Shown here in pieces: positions 25,559 through 34,340 of a DNA stretch of 64,000 bases (positions within the stretch are counted from its first letter, which is position 1; every line of letters starts with the position of its first letter). Position numbers and translations under genes: made by a program. The DNA is from Streptomyces canus. GTDB lineage: Bacteria > Actinomycetota > Actinomycetes > Streptomycetales > Streptomycetaceae. Location: positions 248,001 through 312,000 of the forward strand of contig NZ_JAUSYQ010000002.1 of the NCBI RefSeq assembly GCF_030816965.1. Direction: 5' to 3'. Under the pieces are notes generated by a model, which saw only the letters and a program-made list of their open reading frames with translations, was not told the origin of the DNA and ran no database searches.

Positions 25559-26440
25559 ATGGATCTGCGTCACCTGCGGTACTTCGTGGCGGTGGCCGAG
25601 GAGCGGCACTTCGGTCGTGCCGCCGAGCGGCTCCACATGGCCCAGCCGCCTCTCTCCACGCAGATCCGCCAGCTCGAAACCGAGCTCGGCGTCGAACTGC
25701 TCCACCGCACCACCCGCCGCGTCGACCTCACCGAGGCCGGCCGGGCCTACCTGGAGCGGGCACGCGGGATCCTCGCCGACGTCGACGACGCCGGCCAGCA
25801 CGCACGGCTCGTCGCCGCCGGCTCGGTGGGCCACCTCGCGATCGGGTGCGTGGGCTCGGCGACGTACAGCCTTCTGCCCGCGCTCTCGCGGCGGCTCACG
25901 GAGGAGCTTCCCGGCGTCGACTTCTCCTTCCGCGGGGAGATGCTCGCACCCGACCAGGTCGAGGCGCTGCGCACCGGCGCGATCGACGTCGCGCTGCTGC
26001 GTCCTGTGGCCGCCGACCTCTCCCTCACCGTGCACACGCTGCGCCGGGACCGGCTCGTCGTCGCCGTACCGCTCGACCACCCCCTCGCCCGCCGGAAACG
26101 GCTGCGCGCCGCGGACCTCGCCGGTGCCGACCTGATCGTGCACTCCGCCGACCGCCGGTCGGTGATGTACGACGTCGTGCTGGGCCTGCTGCGCGAGGCG
26201 AGCGTCGAGCCGCACATCCGCCACGAGGTCGGTGAGACGTCGACACTGGTCACGCTCGTGGCCGGCGGCCTCGGCGTCGCCGTCGTGCCCGAGCCCGTGA
26301 CAGCGCTGGCGCTCGACGGCGTCGCCTACCGACCGCTGACCGGGGCCGACGCACGCGTGGAACTGGCCGTGGCCCACCGCGCGGACCGCTCCGAGCCGCA
26401 CCTGGCGCGCACCGTGGGGATCATCCGGGCGATGTTCTGA
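25559..26440 (+). CDS. LysR-family regulator of the pca operon
   Basis: The 293-residue protein has the N-terminal winged helix DLRHLRYFVAVAEERHFGRA and LHMAQPPLSTQIRQLETELG, then a two-lobed periplasmic-binding-like effector domain (~90-290). The gene is divergent from pcaFIJ with a T-N11-A repeat between them. Regulators in this position (PcaQ/PcaR-like) respond to protocatechuate-pathway intermediates. The effector here is inferred from context only. Confidence 0.88.
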   Translation: MDLRHLRYFVAVAEERHFGRAAERLHMAQPPLSTQIRQLETELGVELLHRTTRRVDLTEAGRAYLERARGILADVDDAGQHARLVAAGSVGHLAIGCVGSATYSLLPALSRRLTEELPGVDFSFRGEMLAPDQVEALRTGAIDVALLRPVAADLSLTVHTLRRDRLVVAVPLDHPLARRKRLRAADLAGADLIVHSADRRSVMYDVVLGLLREASVEPHIRHEVGETSTLVTLVAGGLGVAVVPEPVTALALDGVAYRPLTGADARVELAVAHRADRSEPHLARTVGIIRAMF

Positions 26441-26560
26441 GACGCACGGGCGCCGGACGGCGCGACGTGGCTGAACGTGTGCTCGTGATGCTGCCCCGCC
26501 GGAGTCGGGCAGGGCCACGGCGTGTCCGGCCGGGCAGGTCACGACGGACCCACGGAACGG

Positions 26561-26690
26561 TCATTCGGCTAACCGGGCCAGCGCCTCGCGACTGATCCGC
26601 TCCGGCTGCTCCAGGTGCAGGAAGCGGCCCGCGTCGTCGACCCGCCGCTCACCGACGGCGGTGATCGCCGCCACCGGTGCGCTTCGACAT
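26561..26690 (-). pseudogene. C-terminal scrap of an alpha/beta hydrolase
   Basis: The minus strand reads ITAVGERRVDDAGRFLHLEQ then PERISREALARLAE and stops at 26561-26563. The FLHLEQPE motif with the catalytic His is the C-terminus of alpha/beta hydrolases such as enol-lactone hydrolases. The upstream part is gone. The position next to the pca LysR gene makes a former PcaD-like hydrolase possible. Confidence 0.6.
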
Positions 26691-26857
26691 CGTCGTCGCC
26701 TCCGCGGGCGCATGACCTGCCTGCCGCTGCGACCAGAAAACGTGAGCGGTGAGTGGGAACGAAGGTGACCGCCGGGGTCAACCCTGACGATCGTCAGGGT
26801 CCGGTGTTGCCGTTCGGCTCGGGTTCCCCATGGGCCCCCGCTCTACGTTCGGGCCTC

Positions 26858-27844
26858 ATGGAACGAGAACCGCGAAGGAAAGTCCCAGCAGTTCGGCCGC
26901 TCGGCGCGTTGGCCGTCCTGGGCGTGGGTGCAGGAGTCGTCACTTGGCTGTCCCCCGGTGGGCTGGGCGAGGCCGGTCCTGTCGAGGTCACGGGTGGCGC
27001 TTCGGCGTCCGTGTACCGGTCGCTGACCAGGGCGGCGGAGGAGGCACCCTCGTGGCTGGGCCCTCTCCTGGAAGTGGCCACCGAGGCCACTCTTGTGATC
27101 CTCGGAATGTTGCTGGTCTGGATGTGGGGGACGGCAATCCGCCGCAAAGACACACGAGGGGTTGCCGGATCTGTGCTGACCGGGCTCGGCACCTTCGCTG
27201 CCTATGCGGTGAGCGAAGCGGTGAAGCTGGTAGTGGACGAGGAGCGTCCTTGCCGTGCGGTGCACGTGGGCGCCGAACCCGTCGCGCAATGCCCCGGGCC
27301 AGGAGACTGGTCATTCCCCAGCAACCACGCCACCCTGGCCGCCGGTCTGGCCGTCGGTCTTGCCGTGCTGCGGCCCCGCCTCGCCTGGATCACGCTGCCC
27401 ATGGCCGGGGCCGCTGCGCTGCTGCGCGTGCTGGTGGGAGTTCACTACCCGCATGATGTGCTCGCCGGCGCGATGCTCGGCGGCGCTGTCGTGGCGGCCG
27501 TGCTCCTCGCGTTCATGCCCCTTGCCCAAGTGGCGGCATCACGGCTCGGAAGGCTGAGGCGGAATGATCCCGGCCTCGTGGGCCACCACCGCGGCAGCGG
27601 CCCGGTTGTCGACGCCCAGCCTCGCCAGAATGGAACTCACATGGGCTTTGACCGTTCCCTCCACCACATGGAGCCGCCGGGCGATCTGCCCGTTGGACAG
27701 GCCGCTTCCGACAAAGGCCAGTACCTCTCTTTCCCGGGCGGTGAGGGCGGCGACCCTATGCCGGGCGGCGGAGCGCCGACCGGCCAGGCTGCCCACGTCC
27801 GTCGCGGCGAGGTGCGCGATGACCCGGGCCGCGACCTTCGGTGA
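26858..27844 (+). CDS. PAP2-family membrane phosphatase
   Basis: From ATG 26858 the protein has several membrane spans and the three PAP2 motifs: KLVVDEERP (Kx6RP), FPSNHATLAAG (PSxH, with Asn in place of Gly) and RVLVGVHYPHDVLAG (RxxxxxHxxxD). It should dephosphorylate a lipid phosphate such as undecaprenyl or phosphatidate at the outer face. Homology ends around 27560, but the frame has no stop until 27844, so ~95 residues run antisense to the response regulator gene. The start could also be GTG 26753. Confidence 0.75.
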   Translation: MEREPRRKVPAVRPLGALAVLGVGAGVVTWLSPGGLGEAGPVEVTGGASASVYRSLTRAAEEAPSWLGPLLEVATEATLVILGMLLVWMWGTAIRRKDTRGVAGSVLTGLGTFAAYAVSEAVKLVVDEERPCRAVHVGAEPVAQCPGPGDWSFPSNHATLAAGLAVGLAVLRPRLAWITLPMAGAAALLRVLVGVHYPHDVLAGAMLGGAVVAAVLLAFMPLAQVAASRLGRLRRNDPGLVGHHRGSGPVVDAQPRQNGTHMGFDRSLHHMEPPGDLPVGQAASDKGQYLSFPGGEGGDPMPGGGAPTGQAAHVRRGEVRDDPGRDLR

Positions 27845-28219
27845 CAGGTAGGCGGCGCCTTCGGCCACCGCGCGAACTCCGGTGATCAGTTCCTCGGGCT
27901 CACCCGACTTGATCAGGAAGCCCGCTGCACCACCACCGAGCGCCTTGAGGATGTAGTCGTCCTCGCCGAAGGTCGTCAGCATGATGACGCTCGTGGTCGG
28001 CACTGTGTTGTGGATCTCCGCGGCGGCGTCGATGCCGTTGATTCCCGGCATGCGGATATCGAGGACGGCCACCGCGGGACGATGGCGTCGGACCAGTTCC
28101 ACGGCGTCGTGCCCGTCGACGGCCTCGGCGACGACTTCGATGTCCGGATCCGTGGCAAGAACGGCGCGTACTCCCGCGCGGATCATCGGCTCGTCGTCGG
28201 CGATCAGCACCCGGATCAT
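27539..28219 (-). CDS. NarL/FixJ-type response regulator
   Basis: The 226-residue protein has a receiver domain with acidic pocket DDE at ~9-11, phospho-acceptor Asp in VAVLDIRMPG (~54), Thr in MLTTFGE and the conserved Lys in LIKSGEP. A LuxR helix-turn-helix follows at the C-terminus (LTAREREVLAFVGSGLSNGQ and TVKAHVSSILARLGV). The gene starts 7 nt after the kinase gene ends, so they are cotranscribed. Phosphorylation by that kinase is expected. Confidence 0.92.
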   Translation of the reverse strand: MIRVLIADDEPMIRAGVRAVLATDPDIEVVAEAVDGHDAVELVRRHRPAVAVLDIRMPGINGIDAAAEIHNTVPTTSVIMLTTFGEDDYILKALGGGAAGFLIKSGEPEELITGVRAVAEGAAYLSPKVAARVIAHLAATDVGSLAGRRSAARHRVAALTAREREVLAFVGSGLSNGQIARRLHVVEGTVKAHVSSILARLGVDNRAAAAVVAHEAGIIPPQPSEP

Positions 28220-28226
28220 CGAACGC

Positions 28227-29663
28227 TCACGGGGTGATCGTGTCCAGGGACACCAGGGTGTCCTTCCGGAAGCACAACTGGTAGGCGTCGCCGGACCGAT
28301 CGTCGAACCGGTTGGCCGTCATCGCGTAGTACTCGCACGTTGTGCCGTCTCCCGTCGGCTCGGCAGTCAGCGGTTGATGGTTTGTCTGCCGATCCGGCAG
28401 GAAACGCTCCACCTCGGCACGATCTTGCCCCACATGAAGCCGGGCAAAGTCGCGGGGGTCCAGGACCGACCGGGCCGCCGACAGCGTCTCCCAGCCCATG
28501 AGAGCCCCGCTCAGCAACGCTCCCGTGGCGAGGGGCACCATGACCGCGGCGACCAGGGCCCGGCCGACCCGTCGCCGAGCGCGGCGATGTTCCTGCGGCA
28601 ACTCGTCCCCTCGAGGGGCTGACGGCACGAGCGGCGGTGGCGGCGAGGGCGTGTGCGGGATACGCGCGACGACTGCGTAACCTCCGTCGCGCGGGCCGTG
28701 GTCGAACGAACCGCCGGTCAACCGCACACGTTCTTCGAGACCGATCAGGCCACGCCCTCCACTGCGAGGCCGGAGCCTGTGGTCGGCCGCAGACGATGGC
28801 GGGCCGTTCTCGACGACGACCTTCGTTTCTGTTGCCGTATGGGTCACATGGACAGTCGCGGTCGCGCCGGACGCGTGCTTGGCGACGTTGGTGAGAGTTT
28901 CCTGCACGACCCGGTGAGCCGCCCGTTCGACCACGGGCGGCAGATCGTCCGCCTCGCCGTCGATGCGCAACTCCACGGTGAGGCCGGCCGCGGAAGCCTC
29001 GGAGGTCAGAGTCGTGATGCTGGAGTTGCTGGGGGCCATCGCTGCGGTTTCGGTCTCCTCACGCAGGACACCGATCACCTCGCCGAGACGCTCCACCGCG
29101 GCAGCGGCTCTGGCTCGGATGTCCCCGGCGGCCCTTTGGTGGCGTTCTTCAAGGTCCGGCGCGAGTTTGAGAGCGCCGGCCGACAGGGCGATCAGGCTGA
29201 GGTCGTGGCCGAGTACGTCATGCATGTCCTGGGCGATACGCGCCCGTTCACGCAACCGGGCTTGATCAGCGATCAGTTGCTGCTCGCGTTGCAGCTGATC
29301 GGCACGCTCCCACCCGGCCCGGACAAGCTGCTGATACTGGCACCAGAACCGGCCGGCGAACCATGGCAGCATCGTGGCGGCCACCACCACTGCCACGAAC
29401 CGGCCGGCCAGAGGGAGCCAAGCAGGAACGACGGAGAAGGCCACCAGACTGCCCGCGAGTATCGCGACCAGGGCAAGCGCTGTCGGCGCCGTCCGTCCAG
29501 GCCGTCGTCCTGCCAGGAACGCGGCGATGGCCGCCGGGACAGCCCACCACAGGCTCATCACGCTCAGACCGGCAGCCACCGCGGCAGCCGCTGTCAGAAC
29601 GGTCCCGGAATCAAGTGCCCGTCGTGATAGGGCGGTTCCGGTCACCGTCTCACCGTTGATCAC
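28227..29663 (-). CDS. HisKA_3 sensor kinase with an extra C-terminal exported module
   Basis: The protein has about 478 residues from GTG 29663; other in-frame starts (e.g. GTG 29645) exist and none has a strong ribosome site. Four hydrophobic spans precede a HisKA_3 dimerisation helix with RIAQDMHDVLGHDLSLIAL (His ~150) and a HATPase domain (QETLTNVAKHA, GRGLIGLEERV). Unusually, the protein continues past the ATPase with a basic linker, a new membrane helix (ALVAAVMVPLATGALLSGAL) and ~85 exported residues containing a CEYY...LCF Cys pair. This tail resembles small BamE/SmpA-like lipoprotein folds. Confidence 0.85.
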   Translation of the reverse strand: MINGETVTGTALSRRALDSGTVLTAAAAVAAGLSVMSLWWAVPAAIAAFLAGRRPGRTAPTALALVAILAGSLVAFSVVPAWLPLAGRFVAVVVAATMLPWFAGRFWCQYQQLVRAGWERADQLQREQQLIADQARLRERARIAQDMHDVLGHDLSLIALSAGALKLAPDLEERHQRAAGDIRARAAAAVERLGEVIGVLREETETAAMAPSNSSITTLTSEASAAGLTVELRIDGEADDLPPVVERAAHRVVQETLTNVAKHASGATATVHVTHTATETKVVVENGPPSSAADHRLRPRSGGRGLIGLEERVRLTGGSFDHGPRDGGYAVVARIPHTPSPPPPLVPSAPRGDELPQEHRRARRRVGRALVAAVMVPLATGALLSGALMGWETLSAARSVLDPRDFARLHVGQDRAEVERFLPDRQTNHQPLTAEPTGDGTTCEYYAMTANRFDDRSGDAYQLCFRKDTLVSLDTITP

Positions 29664-29823
29664 TGTGACGTCCACGGAGGTGACGGTACGGACATCGGGC
29701 ACCGTCCGACCACTGCCGAAAGTCCAATCCACCGTGCGGTGCTGGTGGAGCGGCGGCAACTCCGCGAAGTCGCGCACAGGTCGCGAACCACCCCAGACCT
29801 CACCCTCTCCGGTTACTGGCGGG

Positions 29824-29839
29824 TTACAAGAGTCTGTAA
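29824..29839. promoter_or_regulatory. inverted repeat ahead of the secreted small protein
   Basis: TTACA-N6-TGTAA is an exact repeat centred ~52 nt upstream of ATG 29884, between it and the divergent kinase gene. It is a plausible site for the response regulator at 27539. Confidence 0.4.
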
Positions 29840-29883
29840 GATCCACTCCGACCAATTCAAGCCCTACCAGGGGGAAACAACTC

Positions 29884-30192
29884 ATGACCAAGCGCTTTTC
29901 CGTCCTGGCCGTCTCCGCGGCCATGGTCGGCGGCTTCTTCATCACCTCGGTGCCCGCTCACGCCGCCACGTCGGCCGACCGGGGCGAGGTATCGGTCAAG
30001 GCCTCCGTCACCTGCGACACGAGCCAGCTGCGCCAGCAGATCGCCAACCTCAAGACCAAGGCCGCGAAGCTGAAGCAGCTGGGGGAGACCGCGGCGGCCA
30101 AGAAGGCGCTCAACGACGCGGCCGCCCTCCAGAAGAAGCTCGACGCGTGCATCAAGGCTGACGACGACGCGAGCAAGCCGTTCCCCGGATAG
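29884..30192 (+). CDS. small secreted two-cysteine helical protein
   Basis: The 102-residue protein has a strong AGGGGGA site before ATG. It carries a Sec signal (KRFSVLAVSAAMVGGFFITSVPAHA) and a mature part of ~75 residues made mostly of a Lys/Ala/Leu-rich helix (QLRQQIANLKTKAAKLKQLG). One Cys lies at each end (VTCDTS, LDACIKAD), probably a disulfide closing a helical hairpin. The gene is divergent from the sensor-kinase operon and followed by a strong terminator. It could be a target of, or signal to, that kinase; the family is unknown. Confidence 0.75.
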   Translation: MTKRFSVLAVSAAMVGGFFITSVPAHAATSADRGEVSVKASVTCDTSQLRQQIANLKTKAAKLKQLGETAAAKKALNDAAALQKKLDACIKADDDASKPFPG

Positions 30193-30206
30193 GTTCCGGT
30201 ATCGAT

Positions 30207-30250
30207 GTGTGGCGCTGCCCGTCCCGTTCCAGGGATGGGTGGCGCCACAC
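30207..30250 (+). terminator. hairpin after the small secreted protein gene
   Basis: GTGTGGCG pairs with CGCCACAC, and an inner CCCGTCCC pairs with GGGATGGG (one mismatch) to extend the stem. It begins 15 nt after the stop at 30192. Confidence 0.7.
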
Positions 30251-30466
30251 GCTTGCCCGGCCCACTGACGCGGGCGGATCGTCGTCGCGGACGGCGGAAG
30301 TACACGCCGCTGAGGGCTCTTCGGAACAAACCGCCGGATCCGAACGGTAGAGCGGTGGGATCACTCGACCGTGAGTTCTTCCACGGTCGCATCCTGTGTG
30401 CCGCGACGCTCGCAAGGGCGGTGAGGCCCAGGGCCGCCTGACCGTACGACGGACGAGGGAGACGGC

Positions 30467-30652
30467 GTGACGCGAGAAGCGGGACGGCGCGGGGGCAGGA
30501 ACAGCGACAGGCAAGCACTCCTGTTGGCTGCCGGACTGGCCGATCTGGCGGTGAGCACAGTGGGTTCGGCCCTGGGGACCGACACGGATCGGGTGCCTCT
30601 GAGGCAGACGCGGCAGACGCGTGGGCCTGCCGCCCTCCTGGCCACGGCGTGA
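30467..30652 (+). CDS. possible small hypothetical protein
   Basis: GTG 30467 lies 5 nt after GAGGGAG. The 61-residue product has a basic start (VTREAGRRGGRNSDRQ), a short hydrophobic segment (LLLAAGLADLAVSTVGSALG) and a basic tail. It may be a truncated gene remnant. Apart from this, 30251-31029 shows no supportable gene. Confidence 0.35.
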   Translation: MTREAGRRGGRNSDRQALLLAAGLADLAVSTVGSALGTDTDRVPLRQTRQTRGPAALLATA

Positions 30653-31029
30653 ACGACATCCCGCAGCACTCCCGTTCCCGGCCGCGCGACTGACAGTCGG
30701 GAGTGCGAACTCAGACTTCCAGCCACCGAGAGCCGGCCCCGAACGCTTTCACGCCATGTCGGCCGCCCGGGCCCCACGCAACCACGTTCCGCCGACTTCA
30801 GTTCCCTTCATCCCCCGCAACCGAGAAGCAACTGCCCGAAGCCGTGGCTGTCGTGGGCACCGGCCCCGAGACGTGCCCCCGCTGCCGGAGCACCGGCCGG
30901 ACGCGGGTGTGCTCGACGGGCGGTGCCGTCCGCGTTCCGCGACGGGGGCACAGGGCCACGCTGGATGCGCCCAGAAGATCCCCGCACTGCCGGCTCTCGC
31001 AGCGTCGGCGACGCCGGTGTGGACGGTGA

Positions 31030-31329
31030 GTGCTGACCGTTGCCTGCGAGAGCGGCATCCGCTGTCGGATCCTGCTCGCCCTCCGCCGGCGGCCATCTGC
31101 CCGGCCGACCTCGCCGACGCCCGTCGGCGCCTGGCTCACCCGGCCGCCGCACGACCTGGCCTGCCTGCGGGACTGCGGCCCCGTCGGCACGGTTTCCTAC
31201 GGCTGCCGCAGCCGCTACAAGATCGCCGACGAACGTATCGGCCACGCTCTCGACCAACTGCGCGCCGCAGTCGTCGTGGTGAAAGCGGACCAGGCCGGCG
31301 CGGACGCATGGTCGAAGGGCTACTGCTGA
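31030..31329 (+). pseudogene. degenerate CmtR-like ArsR/SmtB metal sensor
   Basis: The frame contains RCRILLALRRRPS (helix before the recognition region), then HDLACLRDCGPVGTVSYG and CRSRYKIADERIGHALDQLR. The Cys-Leu-Arg-Asp-Cys motif in the recognition helix is that of CmtR-type Cd/Pb sensors, and a C-terminal Cys is also present. The segment that should hold PAELADALGVS is garbled here and readable only in another frame (CPADLADARRRL), so compensating indels have destroyed the helix-turn-helix. Confidence 0.55.
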
Positions 31330-31619
31330 CCAGCGCGACATCCCTGGGACCCGCCCCGCCCGTCGCATACGACTGCCGGTCGCCGCGACCAACAACGTCC
31401 TCAGGTCGGTTCTTCGCGCTCGCCGTGCACGTCACCGTCCCTGCCGGCCGCGCCGTGACCGGCACCGGCGACGCGCGAGCCCTGAGGGTGCCTGAAGAAC
31501 TGCGCTGCCTCACGGCGTCGATCGATGAACTCCGCCGTCTCAAGGGCTCCCGGGTCTGTCTCTTCGAAAAGCCCCAACCCATCCGACCTCTGCTTCAACT
31601 TTCTTGCACGCTCTCCCCA

Positions 31620-31668
31620 TTGACACTCCCCTACGCCTCCCCAATCATCAAGACATCCGATGATTGGG
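31620..31668 (+). promoter_or_regulatory. fucosidase promoter with overlapping palindromic operator
   Basis: TTGACA at 31620-31625 and AATCAT at 31643-31648 are 17 nt apart. The perfect 10-bp inverted repeat CCCAATCATC / GATGATTGGG (31640-31649 and 31659-31668) covers the -10 hexamer, and its right arm runs into the GGGAG ribosome site (31666-31670) of the fucosidase ATG at 31676. A repressor bound here would block transcription. In RNA the same repeat could hide the ribosome site if transcription starts further upstream. Confidence 0.6.
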
Positions 31669-31675
31669 AGCCGCC

Positions 31676-34024
31676 ATGAGTACGTATCCAAGACGTCATG
31701 TCCTCGGCGTCACGGCGGGTGTCGCTGCCTCAGCCGCTCTTTCCTTCGCCTCCACGACCGACGCCCACGCTGCTCAGGCGGTCACAGAACAGAGCCGGAC
31801 ATGGGCGCCCGTGCCCGCTCCGGTTCCCGTCCCCCTCGACAGCCTCTACGACAACGACGGCATCGACACCGCCTCCGCGCGAGGCGGCGACTTCGACGGC
31901 TCCGGCTACACGTTCCCGGGCGAGGAACTCCCGGCGGGCCAGGTGGAGGTGGACGGCGTTCCCTTCGTCTTCCCGTCCTCGGCCGCAGGCGCCAAGAACA
32001 ACGTCGTCGCGCTCGGTCAGCGCATCGACCTGCCCAAGGGCCGCTACATGGCGGCCTACTTCCTCACCTCGGGGAGCTACGGCAACGCCTCGGGCAAGGC
32101 GACGGTGCACTACGCGGACGGTTCGACCACGACGGCCGGCCTCACCGGAGCCGACTGGTACGCGTCGGGCGGTTCGCTGTCGACGCCGTACCGCTACGGT
32201 CCGAGCGGCGCGAAAGACGACCACAGCGTCGGCATCGGCACATCGGAGGTATGGGTCGATCCTCAGCGCGACGCGATCGCCATCACCTTGCCGACCACCC
32301 ACGCACCCGAGCCGAACCAGACCTCGCTGCACGTGTTCGCGCTCTCCCTCCAGCCGGTCGCCCCGGGACGCGCGCTGATCCTGCGCGACGCCCACTCCAC
32401 GAACTCGCTCCTGACGTCCACCGGCGCCCAGAGCGTCGAGGCCACCGTCGTCAACGCGGGTACCGCTGCCGTCCTGGCCGGCGACGAGGTGTCGGTACAC
32501 GTCACGGTGCCGGGCGCCCGGACCGTGGAGCCCGCCGCCATCCGCCGCCTCGACCCCGGCGAGCAGGCACGCGTCCGCATCGGTATCCGCAACCGCACGG
32601 GTACGGCACCCGGCACCTCCCAGGACGGCGTGGTGACGGTCACCGGCCGCGGCGCCACGGCCGCCACCCAGCGCAGCCGGCTGTCCCTCGGCGTCGCCGA
32701 CTACCAGCCGACCGAGACCTCCCTCTCCGGTCACCAGGCGCCGTACTGGTTCCACAGCGCCAAGTTCGGCATCTTCATCCACTGGGGCGTGTACTCGGTG
32801 CCCGCCTGGGCGCCGGTCGGCACGCAGTACGCCGAGTGGTACTGGGACCAGATGCAGGACCCGAACAACCCCACGTACGCCCACCACCGGGACACCTACG
32901 GCGAGGACTTCGCCTACGACGACTTCATCCCGCGCTTCACGGCGGAGAAGTTCGACCCGCGATCCTGGGTCGAGTTGTTCCGGGACGCCGGTGCCCAGTA
33001 CCACGTGCTGACCTCAAAGCACCACGAGGGATTCGCCCTCTGGGACACCAAGGTCTCCGACCGCAACGCCGTGAAGATGGGCCCGAAGCGGGACCTGATC
33101 AAGGAGCTGTTCGAGGCGTCCCGGCGCTACACGCCCGAGCTCCACCGCGGCCTCTACTTCTCGATGCCCGAGTGGTTCAACCCGGACAACCCCTGGATGG
33201 GCCACGCCCCGCGCAACCCGTACACCCTCGAGCCCGTGCCCTACACCGGATACAGCGCGGGCAAGGACTTCGTGAAGGACTACCAGGCCCCGCAGATGCT
33301 GGAGCTGATCCACGGTTACGACCCGGAGCTCATCTGGTGCGACATCGGCGGCGCCAACGACAGCGTGCACGTGCTCGCCGAGTACTTCAACCACGCGAAG
33401 AACCGGTCCCGTCCCATCGACGTCACCGTCAACAACCGTTCGGGCATCTCGTTCCACGACTTCACGACGCCCGAGTACACGACGTACGACAACACCGTGA
33501 TCGCCAAGTGGGAGTCCAGCCGCGGACTGGACCCCTTCAGCTACGGCTACAACCAGGCCACTCCCGACGCTTCCTACATGACGACGGAACAGGTCGTGCA
33601 GAGCCTGGTGGACATCGTCTCCAAGAACGGCAACTTCCTGCTCGACATCGGCCCACGCGCCGACGGCACCATCCCGGAGATCATGCAGACGCGACTGCGT
33701 GAGACGGGTCAGTGGCTGCGGACGAACGGCGAGGCGGTCTACGACACGACGTACTGGTCGAAAATGGCGGAACTGGGTGACGACATCCGCTTCACCGTCC
33801 GCCCGAACCGGGCCTTCTACATCCACTCGCTGGCACAGCCGGGCTCGCGGCTCACCATCGAGGCGCCGGTCCCCATTCGCGACGGTGACGCAGTGACGAT
33901 GCTGGGCCACGACCGGCCACTGGCCTGGACCGTCAGCAAGGGAGCGCTGGTGATCGATGTTCCCGCGGCGGCCCGCAAAGCGGGACAGCATGTCTGGGTC
34001 TTCAAGGTGAAGTGGAACTCCTGA
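31676..34024 (+). CDS. exported GH29 alpha-L-fucosidase
   Basis: The 782-residue protein has a Tat-type signal (STYPRRHVLGVTAGVAASAA, cleavage near AHA). Residues ~40-330 are beta-sandwich modules (a sugar-binding-like domain and an NEW3/Ig-like domain). The GH29 TIM barrel spans ~345-690: WFHSAKFGIFIHWGVYSVPA, YHVLTSKHHEGFALWDT and ELIWCDIGG with the nucleophile Asp. A C-terminal beta domain follows. The enzyme releases L-fucose from glycans outside the cell. It is monocistronic with its own palindromic operator. Confidence 0.9.
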   Translation: MSTYPRRHVLGVTAGVAASAALSFASTTDAHAAQAVTEQSRTWAPVPAPVPVPLDSLYDNDGIDTASARGGDFDGSGYTFPGEELPAGQVEVDGVPFVFPSSAAGAKNNVVALGQRIDLPKGRYMAAYFLTSGSYGNASGKATVHYADGSTTTAGLTGADWYASGGSLSTPYRYGPSGAKDDHSVGIGTSEVWVDPQRDAIAITLPTTHAPEPNQTSLHVFALSLQPVAPGRALILRDAHSTNSLLTSTGAQSVEATVVNAGTAAVLAGDEVSVHVTVPGARTVEPAAIRRLDPGEQARVRIGIRNRTGTAPGTSQDGVVTVTGRGATAATQRSRLSLGVADYQPTETSLSGHQAPYWFHSAKFGIFIHWGVYSVPAWAPVGTQYAEWYWDQMQDPNNPTYAHHRDTYGEDFAYDDFIPRFTAEKFDPRSWVELFRDAGAQYHVLTSKHHEGFALWDTKVSDRNAVKMGPKRDLIKELFEASRRYTPELHRGLYFSMPEWFNPDNPWMGHAPRNPYTLEPVPYTGYSAGKDFVKDYQAPQMLELIHGYDPELIWCDIGGANDSVHVLAEYFNHAKNRSRPIDVTVNNRSGISFHDFTTPEYTTYDNTVIAKWESSRGLDPFSYGYNQATPDASYMTTEQVVQSLVDIVSKNGNFLLDIGPRADGTIPEIMQTRLRETGQWLRTNGEAVYDTTYWSKMAELGDDIRFTVRPNRAFYIHSLAQPGSRLTIEAPVPIRDGDAVTMLGHDRPLAWTVSKGALVIDVPAAARKAGQHVWVFKVKWNS

Positions 34025-34044
34025 CCGACGAGGCCGCAGCGGTC

Positions 34045-34340
34045 CAGCCGCTGTCCCGATATCCGGGTCACGCAAGGCCTGGATGAACCAGTCGAGTACC
34101 GGTGCCAGGTTTTCCGGCGGCGACCAGCTGTTGATCACCGCGAGCAGCTGAAGGTACGGCTCCCGGTCAGGATTGTTCGCGGACCTCGTGCCCGGTGGGC
34201 AGCCGGCCCAGACCTGGCCTCGCAGGTTGTCCAGCGGCACGTACTCCAGCTGGGCGAGCGGGTGCCGGTCGGGCACGGCCAGCAGGGCGTTCTCGAGGAC
34301 CAGGCTCGTGGTGCGGATGCCCGGTGGGTCGCGGGCGGGC
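34045..34340 (-). pseudogene. LysR-type effector-domain relic
   Basis: The minus strand reads TTSLVLENALLAVPDRHPLA followed by VPLDNLRGQVWAGCPPGTR and VLDWFIQALRDPDIG. This is the pattern of the LysR substrate-binding domain (E.vLLAVP..HPLA..) up to its C-terminal helix. The helix-turn-helix half is absent. From 34341 to 34758 no gene is visible. Confidence 0.5.

Noticed and set aside
31660..33702. A 680-codon frame overlapping the fucosidase
   Set aside because: It is out of frame with the GH29 motifs and consists of Arg/Pro/His-rich residues typical of a shifted high-GC frame.
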